NCBI RefSeq assembly: GCF_000731955.1
Contig: NZ_JNCK01000001.1
Location: forward strand, 1,984,001 to 2,048,000
Direction of reading: 5' to 3'
Source: Halomonas zincidurans B6
GTDB lineage: Bacteria; Pseudomonadota; Gammaproteobacteria; Pseudomonadales; Halomonadaceae
DNA length: 64,000 nt
A model generated the notes under the pieces. It saw only the letters and a program-made list of their open reading frames with translations, ran no database searches and was not told where the DNA came from. Made by a program: the position numbers and the translations under genes. Positions 1 to 11,225 of the stretch are shown in pieces (within the stretch, counting starts at the first letter, position 1; the number at the start of each line of letters is the position of its first letter).

Positions 1-884
1 CCTACTCCGATGATCGGCATGTCGGGCAGGTAGCGGCGCAATGCTGCGACGACACGATTCGATGCGGCGAATACCGGCTGCCCGGAAAGCCCGCCCTGCT
101 CCTCGGCGTGCGGCAAGCCCATCACCGCGTCGCGGGCGATCGTAGTGTTGGTCGCGATCACCGCATCGATGGCGTTGCGGGCGAGCGCCTCGGCCACCAG
201 GCCGATGGCGGCCTCCTCCATGTCCGGGGCAATCTTGACCGCCAGCGGCACGCGACGCCCCGCCTGGTCGTCGAGCTGTGTGCAGCGTTCGCGCAACGGA
301 GCGAGCAAGCCATCGAGGTGCGCGCCGAGTTGCAGGTCGCGAAGCCCGGGCGTATTGGGCGAGGAGATATTGACGGTGATGTAATGCGCGCAAGCGTGCA
401 CGCGCTCCAGGCACACGAGGTAGTCGTCGACCGCCCTCTCGACCGGCGTCGTCAGATTCTTGCCGATATTGATGCCGATCACGCCTGCATAACGGCTCTT
501 GCGCACATTGGCGATGAGCCGGTCGACCCCGGCATTGTTGAACCCCATGCGATTGATGATCGCCTGGCGCTCGGGCAATCGAAACAGCCGCGGCCGCGGA
601 TTGCCGGGCTGAGGGCGGGGCGTGACGGTGCCGACTTCGACGAAACCGAAACCCAGCGCCCCCAGCGCATCGAGATGATCGGCGTTCTTGTCGAGCCCGG
701 CTGCCAGGCCGACTCGATTGGCGAAGCGCAGCCCCATCACCTCGCAGGGGGCATCGAGTGCCCCTCCGGCACCGAGCATTCCCTGCAGATGCAATCGGTG
801 GATCAGCTTCAGGGCGTGTAGCGTAACGCCATGGGCGGTTTCAGGGTCCAGGCGGAACAACAGTGAACGGGCGAGCGCGTACAT
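1..884 (-). CDS. pyrD: Dihydroorotate dehydrogenase (quinone), C-terminus cut by window edge
   Basis: Class 2 membrane-associated flavoprotein that oxidises dihydroorotate to orotate with quinone as acceptor, the fourth step of pyrimidine synthesis. The reverse strand reads [18 protein letters not shown] at the start, followed by the FMN-site segment [28 protein letters not shown] and NRMGFNNAG, then [12 protein letters not shown] and the catalytic-loop region IATNTT. These are family hallmarks. About 295 residues are visible of a usual ~340; the C-terminal barrel strands lie before position 1. It sits downstream of gdhB on the same strand with a gap of about 118 bp. The frame is intact. Confidence 0.95.
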   Translation of the reverse strand, partial: MYALARSLLFRLDPETAHGVTLHALKLIHRLHLQGMLGAGGALDAPCEVMGLRFANRVGLAAGLDKNADHLDALGALGFGFVEVGTVTPRPQPGNPRPRLFRLPERQAIINRMGFNNAGVDRLIANVRKSRYAGVIGINIGKNLTTPVERAVDDYLVCLERVHACAHYITVNISSPNTPGLRDLQLGAHLDGLLAPLRERCTQLDDQAGRRVPLAVKIAPDMEEAAIGLVAEALARNAIDAVIATNTTIARDAVMGLPHAEEQGGLSGQPVFAASNRVVAALRRYLPDMPIIGV

Positions 885-1002
885 CGGGCTCCTCGGCAGC
901 AACAGGGCAAAAGGCGCCGGGAGTATACCGCACAAGCAACGCGGCGACGACGCACGTCGTGCGCCGCCGCCGCGGCCCCACCCATGACAGTACTTTGCTG
1001 CG

Positions 1003-4000
1003 TCAGCTCTCGCCGTTGCTCTCGGCCAGATCGACCAGCTCACGTATCGCCACGGCAAACAGCGGATAGCCGCCCTGAGCACCACCACGCACTTCGTTGA
1101 CCAGCCCGCACCAGCGCTCGTGGAGATCGGCATGGCGCACCAGCCACTGATCGACCCGCGGCTCCACGTCGCGGGGCGCATCGGCCATCTTGACCACGCT
1201 GACGGTCAGCGCCAGTTGCTGGCGATCGAGATCGTCGCGAAAGGCTTCACGGGCCTGGGCCTGCCAGCTATCGCGTACCTTGAGGGCATCGACCTGCTCG
1301 GTCATCCACGGCAACTCGAGACGGTGACCGATCTCGTAGTAGAGCTCGGCGACACGCTGGATCTTCTCGTCGGTCTGCTTGGCCGCTTCGATGATCCCCA
1401 ACCCGGCGAACAGGTTACCGGTGGCGGCGACGATATTGGCCAACGCCTTGGGTACGCCGGCCGAGGTGAGCTCGTCGCGGCGCTCCTGCCAGAGGTCGAG
1501 TTCCTGACCACGCAGGCGCTTGCCGATGCTCTCCTGAAGCTGCGACAGGCGCGGCGCGAAGTGCTCGATACTCTCGTTGACCGAAAGGCTGCTGCGCTGA
1601 CGCAGAAACCAGCGCGTAGCGCGACGAATCAGGCGCATCAGATCGAGCATCATCTGGTATTGAATGCCGCTATCGACGCGATTGTCCAGCGCTTCGATCT
1701 GCTGCCACAGCCCCTCGAGATTGAAGCTGTCGCGGGCAATCACATAGGCCCGCGCGATATCCGCCCGGCTGGCCCCGGTGGTGTCGATCAACCGCCGGAC
1801 GAAGACGATGCCCATATGATCGACCAGGTCGTTGGCGATCTGCGTGGCGACGATCTCGCGCTTGAGACGGTGGCCGTACATGTCGTCGTGGAACCGCTCG
1901 ACCAGGGTTCTGGGGAACGCCCGTTCGAGGTGACACTGGATGTACGGATCGTCGGGGACTTCCGATTCGATCAAGTCGCCCTTGAGGGTACTCTTGGCAT
2001 AGGAGATCAGCACCGAGAGTTCGGGCAGCGTCAGCCCTTCTTCATTGTTGGAGCGTTCGAGCAGCGCTTCATCGCTGGGCAGGGACTCGAGTTCGCGATC
2101 GAGATGCCCGCTGGCCTCGAGCTCATTGATGAAGCGCCGATAGGGACCCATGCCCTCCTTCGATAGCCGTTCGGACAATGACAGCGCCTGGGTCTGGCGA
2201 TAGTTGTCGCGTATCACCAGCTCGGCGACCTCCTCGGTCATTTCCGCCAACAGCGCGTTGCGCTGCTTGTCGGTCATGTCGCCGCGCTTGACGATGTCGT
2301 CGAGCAAAATCTTGATGTTGACCTCATGATCCGAGCAGTTGACCCCGCCGGCGTTGTCGATGAAGTCGGTGTTGACGCGCACCCCGCGCAGCGCGGCTTG
2401 CATGCGGCCACGCTGGGTCAGGCCAAGGTTGCCCCCCTCGCCGACCACCCGGCAGTTGAGTTCATCACCGTTGACGCGCAGGCCGTCGTTGGCCTTGTCG
2501 CCGACGTCGGCATGGCTTTCCTGGCTGGATTTGACGTAGGTGCCGATGCCGCCGTTCCAGATCAGGTCGACCTGGGCCTTGAGCATGGCATTGATCAGAT
2601 CGTTGGGCGAAAGCTTGTCGGCCTGAATGCCGAAGGCCTTCTTCATCGGCTCGCTGATGGCGATCGACTTGGCGCTGCGCTTGAAGACGCCGCCCCCCGC
2701 CGAGATCAGTTCGGCGTCGTAATCCTCCCAACTGGAGCGCGCCTGATCGAACAGCCGCTTGCGCTCAGCGAAGGACTTCGCCGGGTCGGGGTCCGGGTCG
2801 ACGAAGATATGCAGGTGGTTGAAGGCGCCGATCAGCCGGATCCGGTCGGACAACAGCATGCCGTTGCCGAATACGTCACCGGCCATGTCGCCGATCCCCA
2901 GCACGCTGAACGGGTCCTTCTGGGTGTCCAGCCCCATCTCGCGGAAGTGGCGCTTGACCGACTCCCAGGCGCCGCGGGCGGTGATCGCCATCTTCTTGTG
3001 GTCGTAACCGTTGGCACCGCCCGAGGCGAAGGCGTCGCCCAGCCAATGGCCGTAATCCAGCGATATTTCGTTGGCGATGTCCGAAAAGGTCGCCGTGCCC
3101 TTGTCGGCGGCGACGACCAGATAGGGATCGTCGTCGTCGCGTCTTACCACATCCCGCGGCACGACGACCTCGCCGCCATCGAGGTTGTCGGTGATGTCGA
3201 GCAGCGCGCGAATGAATAGCTGATAGCAGGCAATGCCTTCCTTCTGGATCGCGTCGCGGTCGGCAGTGTCGGGCATCCGCTTGCAGATGAAACCGCCCTT
3301 GGCGCCCACCGGCACGATGACGGCATTCTTGACTTGCTGAGCCTTGACCAGGCCGAGAATCTCGGTACGGAAGTCCTCGTGGCGGTCCGACCAGCGCAGC
3401 CCGCCGCGGGCGACCTTGCCGCCACGCAGGTGGACGCCTTCGACACGCGGCGAATAGACGAAGATCTCGAACAGTGGACGCGGCTTGGGCATCTCCGGCA
3501 CGCGCGTCGGGTCGAGCTTGAAGGAGATGTAGTCCTTGACCGCGCCATGGGCGTCGCACTGATAGAAATTGGTGCGCAAGGTGGCCTGGATCAGATCGAT
3601 GTAGCGGCGCAGCAGCAGGTCGTCGTTGAGGCTCGCGACGCTGTCGAGCATCTGCGTCAATCGTTCGACACTGGCGTCGATCTGCTCGGCTTGCCGCTCG
3701 CCCTGCGGGTCGAAACGCAACGTGAACAGCCGGATCAGCTCGCGTGTGATCTCCGGGTAACTGGTCAGCGTGTTGGCGATATACAGCTGCGACAGGCCGA
3801 AGCGGATCTGCTTGAGGTAACGGGCGTAGGCGCGCAGTATCGCGACCTCGCGCCAGTCGAGACTGGCGGCGATGATCAGGCGGTTGAATGGGTCGTTTTC
3901 GGCCTCGCCTGTCCAGATACGCTTGAAGGCGTCGATGAAGATATCGCGCATGTCCTGCAGATTGACGACTTCGCGGCCATGATGCTCGAGCGTGAAATCG

Positions 4001-5841
4001 TGAATCCAGAACGCCTTGTCCGCCCGGTGGATGCCGTAAGGACGTTCGCCGAGGACGCGAAGCCCCAGGTTCTCCATCATCGGCAATACATCGGAAAGCG
4101 GGATCGGCGCATCGCCATGGAACAGCTTGAGGTTGACGCCCTCCTCGTCCTCTTCGACCAATCGGTAGAGACTCAGGGCGACCGGCGCCCCCTCGTCGAC
4201 TTCGCCGATGTGCTTAAGGTCATAGACGGCGGTGCGCGCCGTGAAATCCTCACGATAGCTGCTCGGAAAGGCGTCGCGATAGCGACCCATGAGCCGGTTG
4301 GCCCGTTCCTCGCCGACACCTTCGACCAAGGCGTTATGCAGGTCGTCGCGCCAACTGCGGGCCAGCCCGGCGATCTTGTTCTCGAGCTTGCGCAGATCGT
4401 AGTCGGTCGGACTGTCGCCATTGAAGCGCAGAATGAACTGGATGCGCGCCAGCACCGATTCCGACAGATACGTGTTGAAATCGCCGAAGGTGGCGTCGAG
4501 CTCCTCGCAGAGCAGATTCTGGATACGCACCCGCAGGTCGGTGGAAAATACGTCGCGCGGCACGAACACCAGACAGGAATAGAAATGGCCAAAGCGATCC
4601 TCACGCACGAACAGACGTACCCGGCGCCGCTCGCGAATATTGAGGATACCCAGCGCCGTCTCGGTCAGCTCCTCGGTGCTGATCTGGAACAGGTCGTCGC
4701 GCGGATAGACCTCGAGGATCTGCAAGAGATGCTTGCCGTTGTGCCCCTTGGGGTTGACGCCGGAGGCATCCAGCACCGCCTGAATCTTTCTGCGCAGTAC
4801 CGGAATGTGGCGCGGTGAATCGTTGTAGATCACCGCGGCGTAAAGGCCGATGAAGCGCCGCTCGCCGATCACGTTGCCGTCCTTGTCGTAGCGTTCGATG
4901 GCAATGTAATCGGGATAGGCGGGACGGTGAATGCGCGCGTGATAGGCACTCTTGGCGAAGGTCAGCAGTTCGGGAATCAGTACGTAGCGATCGTCCTCGA
5001 TGCCCTGGTCGCTACGAATACGCTCCTGATAGCGCGGCTGGTCGAGCTTGAATACCCCCAGCTCGCTGCCCTTGACGCGCTGCAGTTCCTGGCGGCCCTG
5101 CTTGTCGATCACCGCGTACTCGTCGTAACCGAGGAAGGTGAAGTGGTCGTTCTGCAGCCACTCGAGAAAGGCGATGGCTTCGCTGTGATTCTCCTTGCTG
5201 ACCGGCTTGGGGCGCGTGGCCTTGATCTCTTCCAGAGCCTCGCCGACCCGCGCCAGCATGGGCTCGAAGTCCTCGACCGCAGTGCGCACATCGGTCAGCA
5301 CGTCGCGCAGGCTCGCCTCGAGATCCTCGAGTACCGGGGCGTCCGAGTGGCGATCGATCTCGATGACCATGATCGATTCCCGCCCCTGCGGCGCATCCTT
5401 GTCGCGCGGCGACGCGGTCCGCTTGAGACGATGCTGGCGGTCGCGCTCGACGGCGAGCACCGCATTGTGGATGGCATGCACGGTGATGCCGCGGCGATTG
5501 AGCTCGATGCGCACCGAATCGACGAGGAACGGCATGTCCTCGTGCAGCACCTCGATCAGCGTATGCGAGGACTGCCAGCCATGCTCTTCGAAATCGGGGT
5601 TGTAGACATGCACCTTGGGCGAGCGCGGATCGTGATGCTGGATGAAGTGCCAGGTCATCAGCGTCGCCCCGTAGGTGTCGTCGAGGTGACGCTCGATTAG
5701 ATCCTCGAGCGGCGCACTTGCATAAAAAGCCTCGGCGAAGGTCGTCACGGCCTCCACCTTTTCCTGCGGCAGGCGCTTGGCGAGCTGCTCGCGAAGTTGA
5801 GCCAGGAATTCCTGTTTGCCATCGATTGCGACGTGTTGCAT
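1003..5841 (-). CDS. gdhB: NAD-dependent glutamate dehydrogenase, large ~180-kDa class
   Basis: Catabolic NAD+-linked glutamate dehydrogenase of about 1612 residues, the very large bacterial class (GdhB/GDH2). It deaminates glutamate to 2-oxoglutarate and ammonia. A long N-terminal regulatory region with ACT-like repeats precedes the dehydrogenase core; around residues 820-900 lie [21 protein letters not shown] and VPVGAKGGF, the substrate-binding lysine segment, followed by the Rossmann part ([15 protein letters not shown]). An upstream in-frame TTG exists, but the ATG at 5841 has GAGG at proper spacing, so I start there. It is monocistronic or co-transcribed with pyrD. In halophiles glutamate is also a compatible-solute precursor; that link is inference. 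Confidence 0.96.
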   Translation of the reverse strand: MQHVAIDGKQEFLAQLREQLAKRLPQEKVEAVTTFAEAFYASAPLEDLIERHLDDTYGATLMTWHFIQHHDPRSPKVHVYNPDFEEHGWQSSHTLIEVLHEDMPFLVDSVRIELNRRGITVHAIHNAVLAVERDRQHRLKRTASPRDKDAPQGRESIMVIEIDRHSDAPVLEDLEASLRDVLTDVRTAVEDFEPMLARVGEALEEIKATRPKPVSKENHSEAIAFLEWLQNDHFTFLGYDEYAVIDKQGRQELQRVKGSELGVFKLDQPRYQERIRSDQGIEDDRYVLIPELLTFAKSAYHARIHRPAYPDYIAIERYDKDGNVIGERRFIGLYAAVIYNDSPRHIPVLRRKIQAVLDASGVNPKGHNGKHLLQILEVYPRDDLFQISTEELTETALGILNIRERRRVRLFVREDRFGHFYSCLVFVPRDVFSTDLRVRIQNLLCEELDATFGDFNTYLSESVLARIQFILRFNGDSPTDYDLRKLENKIAGLARSWRDDLHNALVEGVGEERANRLMGRYRDAFPSSYREDFTARTAVYDLKHIGEVDEGAPVALSLYRLVEEDEEGVNLKLFHGDAPIPLSDVLPMMENLGLRVLGERPYGIHRADKAFWIHDFTLEHHGREVVNLQDMRDIFIDAFKRIWTGEAENDPFNRLIIAASLDWREVAILRAYARYLKQIRFGLSQLYIANTLTSYPEITRELIRLFTLRFDPQGERQAEQIDASVERLTQMLDSVASLNDDLLLRRYIDLIQATLRTNFYQCDAHGAVKDYISFKLDPTRVPEMPKPRPLFEIFVYSPRVEGVHLRGGKVARGGLRWSDRHEDFRTEILGLVKAQQVKNAVIVPVGAKGGFICKRMPDTADRDAIQKEGIACYQLFIRALLDITDNLDGGEVVVPRDVVRRDDDDPYLVVAADKGTATFSDIANEISLDYGHWLGDAFASGGANGYDHKKMAITARGAWESVKRHFREMGLDTQKDPFSVLGIGDMAGDVFGNGMLLSDRIRLIGAFNHLHIFVDPDPDPAKSFAERKRLFDQARSSWEDYDAELISAGGGVFKRSAKSIAISEPMKKAFGIQADKLSPNDLINAMLKAQVDLIWNGGIGTYVKSSQESHADVGDKANDGLRVNGDELNCRVVGEGGNLGLTQRGRMQAALRGVRVNTDFIDNAGGVNCSDHEVNIKILLDDIVKRGDMTDKQRNALLAEMTEEVAELVIRDNYRQTQALSLSERLSKEGMGPYRRFINELEASGHLDRELESLPSDEALLERSNNEEGLTLPELSVLISYAKSTLKGDLIESEVPDDPYIQCHLERAFPRTLVERFHDDMYGHRLKREIVATQIANDLVDHMGIVFVRRLIDTTGASRADIARAYVIARDSFNLEGLWQQIEALDNRVDSGIQYQMMLDLMRLIRRATRWFLRQRSSLSVNESIEHFAPRLSQLQESIGKRLRGQELDLWQERRDELTSAGVPKALANIVAATGNLFAGLGIIEAAKQTDEKIQRVAELYYEIGHRLELPWMTEQVDALKVRDSWQAQAREAFRDDLDRQQLALTVSVVKMADAPRDVEPRVDQWLVRHADLHERWCGLVNEVRGGAQGGYPLFAVAIRELVDLAESNGES

Positions 5842-6049
5842 CAATCACCTCGGCTGCATCCAGCCGCTGCCTGCGGCCGGGAGATATTCATTGGCGCGGT
5901 CGATCACACGCTGGCGATGAGCTTACTCTAGCTCTACCTCGCTTCCCCATCGTCATGCCGGCTTCTTCATGATGCATGACAGTTGTGCATCGTTCCTTGA
6001 CTTTACAAGCGCTCGCAGGAGACGCCTGCAGCCTGCCAGCATGCCGGGC

Positions 6050-7153
6050 TCAGCGCCGTTCGAGCAAGACCCCGCACTCGCAGTGATCGGTCCAGGGAAA
6101 CTGATCGAACAGCGCGAAGCGCACGATACGGTGAGTGTCGTGAAGCTGGCGCAGATTGTCGAACAGCGTCTCGGGATTGCACGAGATGTAGACGATGCGC
6201 GGATACTCGCGCAAGCGTTCGCAACTCGCCGTATCGAGCCCTGCCCGCGGCGGATCGACCAGCACGGTGGTGAAAGCGTAGTCGCCGAGCGCCATCGCGG
6301 ACACTCGCCGCCCCTGCCTTTCGCCGGCCAGCGCCTCGGCGAACGCCTCCGCCGACATTCGCGCCACGACGGCATTGTCGATGCCGTTGGCGGCGAGATT
6401 GACCTGCGCCGAAGCCACCGAGGTGCGCGATATCTCGGTCGCCAGCACCCGCCGGAAGTTGCCGGCCAGCGCTACCGTGAAGTTACCGTTGCCGCAGTAC
6501 AGCTCGACCAGATCGCCGGAGCGGCTGTCGCGGGTCGCCGAGCGCGCCCAGCCGAGCATGGCGCGATTGATCTCGGCATTGGGCTGGGTAAAGCTGTTCT
6601 CGACCTGCTGGTAGACCAGCGTCATGTCATCGACGGCGAGGCGCTCCCAGACATGGTCCCGATCCAGCACCTGCCGCTGCTTGCGCGCCCGGCCGATCAA
6701 CGCGACCCCCAGGTGCGCCTGCAACCACTGCGCCTCGGCCTCCCAGGCGGCGTCGAGCGGGCGATGATAGATCAACGTCACCAGCGCCTCGCCGCTCAGC
6801 GTGGTCAGAAATTCGGCCTGAAACAACTTGCGACGCAGTCGGGGACGGTCACGGATGGCCTCCAGCAAGCGCGGCATCAGCGCGTTGATGGCCTCGCTGG
6901 CCACCGGATACTGATCGAGGCGAATCACCCGCTTTTGCCCGGGATCATCGGGATCGACCTCGAACATCGCATAGAACAGCTCGTCGCCCTCATGCCAGAT
7001 GCGAAACTCGCAGCGCATGCGGTAGTGGCTGGCTGGCGAGGCGAAGACCTCCAGCGCCGGCGGCGATAACCCGGCAAAGCGCTGACTGATACGCGCTCGC
7101 TTGGCTTCGAGTTGCGCCGGATAGCGCTCGGGGTCGACAACGGGTACGGCCAC
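6050..7153 (-). CDS. trmA: tRNA (uracil-5-)-methyltransferase
   Basis: Makes 5-methyluridine at position 54 of tRNAs using S-adenosylmethionine. Visible hallmarks are the SAM site ELYCGNGNFT, the DPPRAGLD segment and the catalytic cysteine in YISCNPETL near residue 327, with FDQFPWTDHCE near the C-terminus. The frame is open to 7198, but I start at GTG 7153: AAGGAG lies 5 nt upstream, and the resulting 367-residue protein starts VAVPVVDPERYPAQL and matches the usual ~366 residues. It lies about 200 bp upstream of gdhB on the same strand and just downstream of murI. Confidence 0.95.
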   Translation of the reverse strand: MAVPVVDPERYPAQLEAKRARISQRFAGLSPPALEVFASPASHYRMRCEFRIWHEGDELFYAMFEVDPDDPGQKRVIRLDQYPVASEAINALMPRLLEAIRDRPRLRRKLFQAEFLTTLSGEALVTLIYHRPLDAAWEAEAQWLQAHLGVALIGRARKQRQVLDRDHVWERLAVDDMTLVYQQVENSFTQPNAEINRAMLGWARSATRDSRSGDLVELYCGNGNFTVALAGNFRRVLATEISRTSVASAQVNLAANGIDNAVVARMSAEAFAEALAGERQGRRVSAMALGDYAFTTVLVDPPRAGLDTASCERLREYPRIVYISCNPETLFDNLRQLHDTHRIVRFALFDQFPWTDHCECGVLLERR

Positions 7154-7219
7154 GCAGGCTCCTTGTAAGCGTAAAGTCGGGGTCGGATTTGCAAGCACAC
7201 GCGGCCGCCAGGCGGCCTG

Positions 7220-8023
7220 TCAGCGTGGCAAGGTGAGTGTCTCGGCAGGCAGTGCCAGCGCCTCGAGCGAGGTAAAGCCGTAGCCCGCCAGGGTCGCCGC
7301 CAGCCTCGCGCTCGGCGCACTCGCCCAGGCGCGGCCTTCGCGGCCTTGCGCATAGCCGGAAGTATCGAACACGTCGACCACCCGGCGCGCGATCGCTGCG
7401 CCGGAATCGACCCAGTTGATCGTTCTCGGCGCACTGGCTTCCAGGCGTCGGCGCAGCAGCGGAAAATGCGTACAGCCGAGCACCACGGTATCGAGCGTCG
7501 GCTGTGCCCAGAGCGGCGCCAAGGCCGCCTCGAGCACGCCGTCATCCGGCGCCAGGCCGGCAAGCTGACGCTCGGCCTCGCCGACCAGGCCATCCGCGGC
7601 GACCCGCACGATTCGACAGTCCGCGGCGAACTCATCGATCAGGGTCTGCGTATAGGCCCGGTTGACCGTCGCCGAGGTCGCCAGCAAGCCGATGATCCGC
7701 GAGGCCGAGAGCCTGGTCGCCGGCTTGATTGCCGGCACGGTACCCACCACCGGTATCGCCAGACGTGCTCGCAGTTCCCGCAGGGCCAGCGTGCTCGCGG
7801 TATTGCAGGCCACCACCAGGCCAGCGGCGCCACTGGCCCTGACCGCGCTGGTGCAGGTGGCAACGATACGCGACACCAGCCAAGCGTCGGCCTTGGTGCC
7901 ATACGGCAGCATCGCGTTGTCGCAGACATAGTCCAGCGTCGCAGTCGGCAGCCGTGCCCGCAGCGCCGCGGTGACCGACAACCCGCCGACGCCGGAATCG
8001 AAGATCAGGATCGGCCCGGGCAT
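7220..8023 (-). CDS. murI: Glutamate racemase
   Basis: Interconverts L- and D-glutamate to supply D-glutamate for peptidoglycan. At 267 residues it is of normal length. The two catalytic cysteines are present: Cys73 in ACNTAS and Cys184 in GCTHFPLL. The N-terminal FDSGVGGLSV motif carries the conserved Asp9. It ends about 66 bp before the trmA start on the same strand, so the two may share a transcript. Confidence 0.96.
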   Translation of the reverse strand: MPGPILIFDSGVGGLSVTAALRARLPTATLDYVCDNAMLPYGTKADAWLVSRIVATCTSAVRASGAAGLVVACNTASTLALRELRARLAIPVVGTVPAIKPATRLSASRIIGLLATSATVNRAYTQTLIDEFAADCRIVRVAADGLVGEAERQLAGLAPDDGVLEAALAPLWAQPTLDTVVLGCTHFPLLRRRLEASAPRTINWVDSGAAIARRVVDVFDTSGYAQGREGRAWASAPSARLAATLAGYGFTSLEALALPAETLTLPR

Positions 8024-8189
8024 GCCGTCTCCCTATCGAAGTGACGGATCGACGCCTCGAGACGCGCCACCTGCTTGCCGAACATGACATTGATACCTCA
8101 TCGAGCCTGGTGGGTGCTCATTCTAACGCACCCGACGCCCGCTGACCCGATGGGCTTGCCACGCCCCGCCAAACTGGCTATTTTTACAG

Positions 8190-8750
8190 TCATGGCTCCT
8201 GATCGAGCGGCGACGGCGCTTCACGGAATTCGGCGTATAGCTCGGGATAGCCCTCCTGAAGGCGGCTCAACTTTTCCTGGGCGCCTTCGGGTAGCGCCTC
8301 GGCGAGGCTTGCCAGATCCGCTTCGTCGAAATGCTCGCGAATCAACGGGAACAGCTCCTCGCGTTCCGCCCGCAGATAGGCGCGATGCGCTTCCAGGTAG
8401 GCCTGGAGGTCAGCGGCAAAGCGATCCATGGGCACGATGGCATCCATCAGGATCATGTCGAGATCGTCGGAAAGGCGCATCAACCGCTGATGCAGGGCTT
8501 CATAGTCGGCGGTCAAGCGCACCACCAGATCGTCCACCTCGGGTAGCCGTTCCACCAGGCGCTCGCCGAAGATGCGCTCCAATGGCACCGTGAATCCGCT
8601 CATGTAATCGAGAATGAAGTCGACGACCTCGCGCACCAGCTGGAAATTGGGCCGCTCGCCCTCGTCCAGGGTTCGATGCTTGAGCGAGAGCACGTGCAGC
8701 AGGCGCGCCATGTTGGCATGATCCTGGCGCAGCTGGTTGAGCATTGGCAT
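8190..8750 (-). CDS. Hemerythrin HHE-like protein with degenerate metal site
   Basis: 186-residue helical protein related to the hemerythrin/HHE cation-binding family. The first helix LRQDHANMARLL (His11) and the last ligand helix (H122 with EREELFPL, Glu129-131) are recognisable. The middle ligands look lost: the usual HHPxED segment reads TVPLER at residues 54-59, and the usual glutamate-histidine pair before the third helix reads ADYEAL. The protein may therefore not form a normal di-iron site. The start at 8750 is supported by AGGAGG 8 nt upstream. It is divergent from rarA. The comparison is from memory of the family pattern, so the ligand losses need an alignment. Confidence 0.8.
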   Translation of the reverse strand: MPMLNQLRQDHANMARLLHVLSLKHRTLDEGERPNFQLVREVVDFILDYMSGFTVPLERIFGERLVERLPEVDDLVVRLTADYEALHQRLMRLSDDLDMILMDAIVPMDRFAADLQAYLEAHRAYLRAEREELFPLIREHFDEADLASLAEALPEGAQEKLSRLQEGYPELYAEFREAPSPLDQEP

Positions 8751-8905
8751 GGTGAGAGCCTCCTCTGCTAGAGACCGACAGGGGAAGTACTAGAACACTA
8801 GACCCCATGTAGGCAATGTGCCGTGGCATGTAGCCAGGCTTGACGTCACCGGCGTTAGACAGCCTTGGCGAACTGCCCCTCGCCATGTCGAATGACAAAC
8901 CCGCT

Positions 8906-8945
8906 GTATAAACCTGACGTATAAACCTGAAGTATATAAACCTAG
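8906..8945. repeat. Three 13-bp tandem repeats upstream of rarA
   Basis: The unit GTATAAACCTGA(C/A) occurs at 8906-8918 and 8919-8931, and a third variant with an extra TA (GTATATAAACCTAG) at 8932-8945. It lies in the ~268-bp divergent intergenic region between the hemerythrin-like gene and rarA, an AT-rich patch in otherwise GC-rich DNA. It could hold overlapping promoter -10 elements or a regulator site; I recognise no known operator. Confidence 0.7.
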
Positions 8946-9018
8946 TGGCAATAGCGCCGTTATGCTCGTTGAATGATAGCTAACGGCCGTTCAGCCTCCT
9001 CGACGAGCCGACGACATT

Positions 9019-10362
9019 ATGGACCTTTTCAGCCAGCAAGGCGCCGACAACGCGCCTCTCGCCTACCGGATGCGCCCGCGGCGACTCGACGACTATGTCG
9101 GCCAACAGGCCCTGGTAGGCCCCGGCAAGCCGTTACGCCGCATGGCCGAGACCGGCCAGTTGCGCTCGATGATCCTGTGGGGACCGCCCGGCGTCGGCAA
9201 GACCACCCTCGCCGAAATACTCGCCGACGCCTCCGGGGCCAGCCTCGAGCAGCTCTCCGCAGTGATGGCCGGGGTCAAGGAACTGCGCGCAGCCGTCGAG
9301 CGCGCGCGTGGCGCCCAGGCGCAGCAGCGGCCCACGGTGTTGTTTCTCGATGAGATCCACCGTCTCAACAAGAGCCAGCAGGACGCCCTGCTGCCGCATG
9401 TCGAATCGGGGCTGCTCACGCTGATCGGCGCCACTACCGAGAATCCCTCGTTCGAGGTCAATTCCGCGCTGCTCTCGCGGGCACGCGTCTACGTGCTCAA
9501 GAAACTCGCGGCGAGCGATCTGGTGGAGGTGTTGCAGCGTGCCCTAGAGGACCCGGAGCGCGGTCTCGGCAAGCGCTCGATCAGTGTCGATCCCGAGGTG
9601 CTGGCCATCCTCGCCCGGGCCAGTAGCGGCGACGCACGCCGCGCACTGGGTCTGCTCGAGACCGCCTGCGATTTCACCCGCCGGGAAGGCGAACGCGAGA
9701 GACTCGAGAAACCGGCGCTCGACGCAGTGCTCGGCTACCAGGCCAGCGCCTTCGACAAGCAGGGCGATCATTACTACGACCTGCTGTCGGCGATTCACAA
9801 GTCGATACGCTCATCGCGGGTGGATGCCGCCTTGCTTTACATCGCGCAGTTCATGCAGGGCGGCGGTGACCCTCTGGACGTGGTCCGCCGCCTGGCGGCG
9901 ATCGCCTCGGAGGATGTCGGCAACGCCGAGCCGCGCGCGCTGCCGCTGGTCATCGCTGCCTGGGACGCCTATCTGCGCCTGGGCGATCATGAAGGTCAGC
10001 GCGCCATCGCCCACGCCGCGATTCACCTTGCCGTGGCCCCCAAGAGCAACGCCATCGACCAGGCCTGGAGCGGCGCCAAGGGCTTCGTCGCCGAGCATCC
10101 CGATTTCGAGGTGCCCCATTATCTGCGCAACGCGCCCACCAAGCTGATGGCCTCGCTGGGCCACGGCGAAGGCTACCGTTACGCCCACAACGAGCCTCAG
10201 GGCTATCCGGCGGGTCGCGCCCACGACTGCTGGCCCGGGGAACTGCCGCCCCGACAGTTCTTCGCGCCGAGCGACTACGGTCAGGAAAAGCGCTTCAGGC
10301 AGATGCTCGATTACCGTGCCGAGCTCGATGCCCAGGCCGACGGCGGTGCAGCCGAGCCTTGA
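9019..10362 (+). CDS. rarA: Replication-associated recombination protein A (AAA+ ATPase)
   Basis: RarA/MgsA is a clamp-loader-like AAA+ ATPase acting at stalled replication forks. The 447 residues include a Walker A motif GPPGVGKT at 55-62, Walker B LFLDEIHR at about 108-115, a sensor-1 region [12 protein letters not shown], and the C-terminal tetramerisation and MgsA domain ([18 protein letters not shown]). The ATG at 9019 gives the conserved N-terminus MDLFSQ. In enterobacteria and pseudomonads rarA follows lolA in the same direction; here it points the opposite way and converges on lolA. Confidence 0.96.
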   Translation: MDLFSQQGADNAPLAYRMRPRRLDDYVGQQALVGPGKPLRRMAETGQLRSMILWGPPGVGKTTLAEILADASGASLEQLSAVMAGVKELRAAVERARGAQAQQRPTVLFLDEIHRLNKSQQDALLPHVESGLLTLIGATTENPSFEVNSALLSRARVYVLKKLAASDLVEVLQRALEDPERGLGKRSISVDPEVLAILARASSGDARRALGLLETACDFTRREGERERLEKPALDAVLGYQASAFDKQGDHYYDLLSAIHKSIRSSRVDAALLYIAQFMQGGGDPLDVVRRLAAIASEDVGNAEPRALPLVIAAWDAYLRLGDHEGQRAIAHAAIHLAVAPKSNAIDQAWSGAKGFVAEHPDFEVPHYLRNAPTKLMASLGHGEGYRYAHNEPQGYPAGRAHDCWPGELPPRQFFAPSDYGQEKRFRQMLDYRAELDAQADGGAAEP

Positions 10363-10381
10363 GCGCTCGACCTGCCCGATC

Positions 10382-10425
10382 GCAACAGAGCCCGACAGAT
10401 CGCGATCTGCCGGGCTCTGTGTTGC
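10382..10425. terminator. Hairpin between convergent rarA and lolA
   Basis: Long imperfect inverted repeat: CAGAGCCCG and CAGATCG on the left pair with CGATCTG and CGGGCTCTG on the right, with a 2-nt bulge. It lies between the stops of convergent rarA and lolA. There is no clear T-run on either side, so intrinsic termination is likely but not certain. Confidence 0.65.
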
Positions 10426-10464
10426 ATGACGAGGGAGCATGAACCAACGCTCAGGGCCGCATCA

Positions 10465-11097
10465 TCAACCCTGGCGAATCACGTCCACCCCGTCGGGGAT
10501 CTCGAACGTGAAACGCGACTCCTCCAGCGACGGGTTAAGCGTGACCTCGTCGAAGCTGATCTTGGTCTGTTGACCGGTACTGTCGGTCATCTGCAGGGCA
10601 TCGAACGTTTCGCCATCGAAGGTCAACTTGAGCGATTCGAACAGCGTATCGGACGTCTTGGGTACCAGGGTGAACGTTTCCGCCGTGCCCTGCTGGGCGC
10701 GGGATACCCGGTAGTTCTCGGTAAGCGCATCGGCGCTCCCGGACAGCAGCAAGGCCGGGGTACGCGTGACGCGGGTATCCAGCGGCTGTATCGAGACCTG
10801 CTCGAGGTCGGGATCATAGAGATAGACCTTTTCCCCGTCCGAGACCACGATCTGACGATAGGGCGCGTTGACTTCCCAGCGGAAGCGTCCCGGCCGCGAC
10901 AGCCACATCTTGCCCTCGGTGCGCTGCAGGCGGTTACCGCTGCCGTCGAGAATGAACTGCTCGAAGTTCGCCTCATAGTTGTTGATCGGCTTGAGCAGTT
11001 GCGCCAAGCGCGATGCCGCCTGCGAATCGGCACTCGCCGACAGCGGCGCCAGCAGCAGCACGATCGTCAGTGCGACCAGGATCTTGATCCGTTTCAT
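10465..11097 (-). CDS. lolA: Outer-membrane lipoprotein carrier protein
   Basis: Periplasmic chaperone that takes lipoproteins from the LolCDE complex to LolB at the outer membrane. The 210 residues begin with a Sec signal peptide (MKRIKIL, hydrophobic core, ASA at 21-23). Family features include ANFEQ, GKMWLSRPGRFRWEV, and DGEKVYLYDPDLEQV. It lies 128 bp downstream of ftsK on the same strand, the conserved ftsK-lolA pairing. Confidence 0.95.
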   Translation of the reverse strand: MKRIKILVALTIVLLLAPLSASADSQAASRLAQLLKPINNYEANFEQFILDGSGNRLQRTEGKMWLSRPGRFRWEVNAPYRQIVVSDGEKVYLYDPDLEQVSIQPLDTRVTRTPALLLSGSADALTENYRVSRAQQGTAETFTLVPKTSDTLFESLKLTFDGETFDALQMTDSTGQQTKISFDEVTLNPSLEESRFTFEIPDGVDVIRQG

Positions 11098-11225
11098 GCC
11101 TTCTCCTTGGTTTTAATCGCTTCGCGGCGGCTCTCGACCGCTGCAGTCTCGATAGACAGCACCGGCGTTCTGACGTTGCAGCGAGCCGCCGGCTTCCGCA
11201 TGGCTTGCACAGAGCAACCGCCGGC

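Noticed and set aside
1120..4818. Several long plus-strand open frames opposite gdhB (up to 494 codons)
   Set aside because: They mirror the codon structure of gdhB, have no ribosome-binding sites or recognisable domains, and gdhB is unmistakable on the other strand.
8024..8086. Possible small gene just before murI (26 codons, starting MFGKQVARLEASI)
   Set aside because: Too short, unrecognised and overlapping the murI start; could be a leader peptide but nothing supports it.
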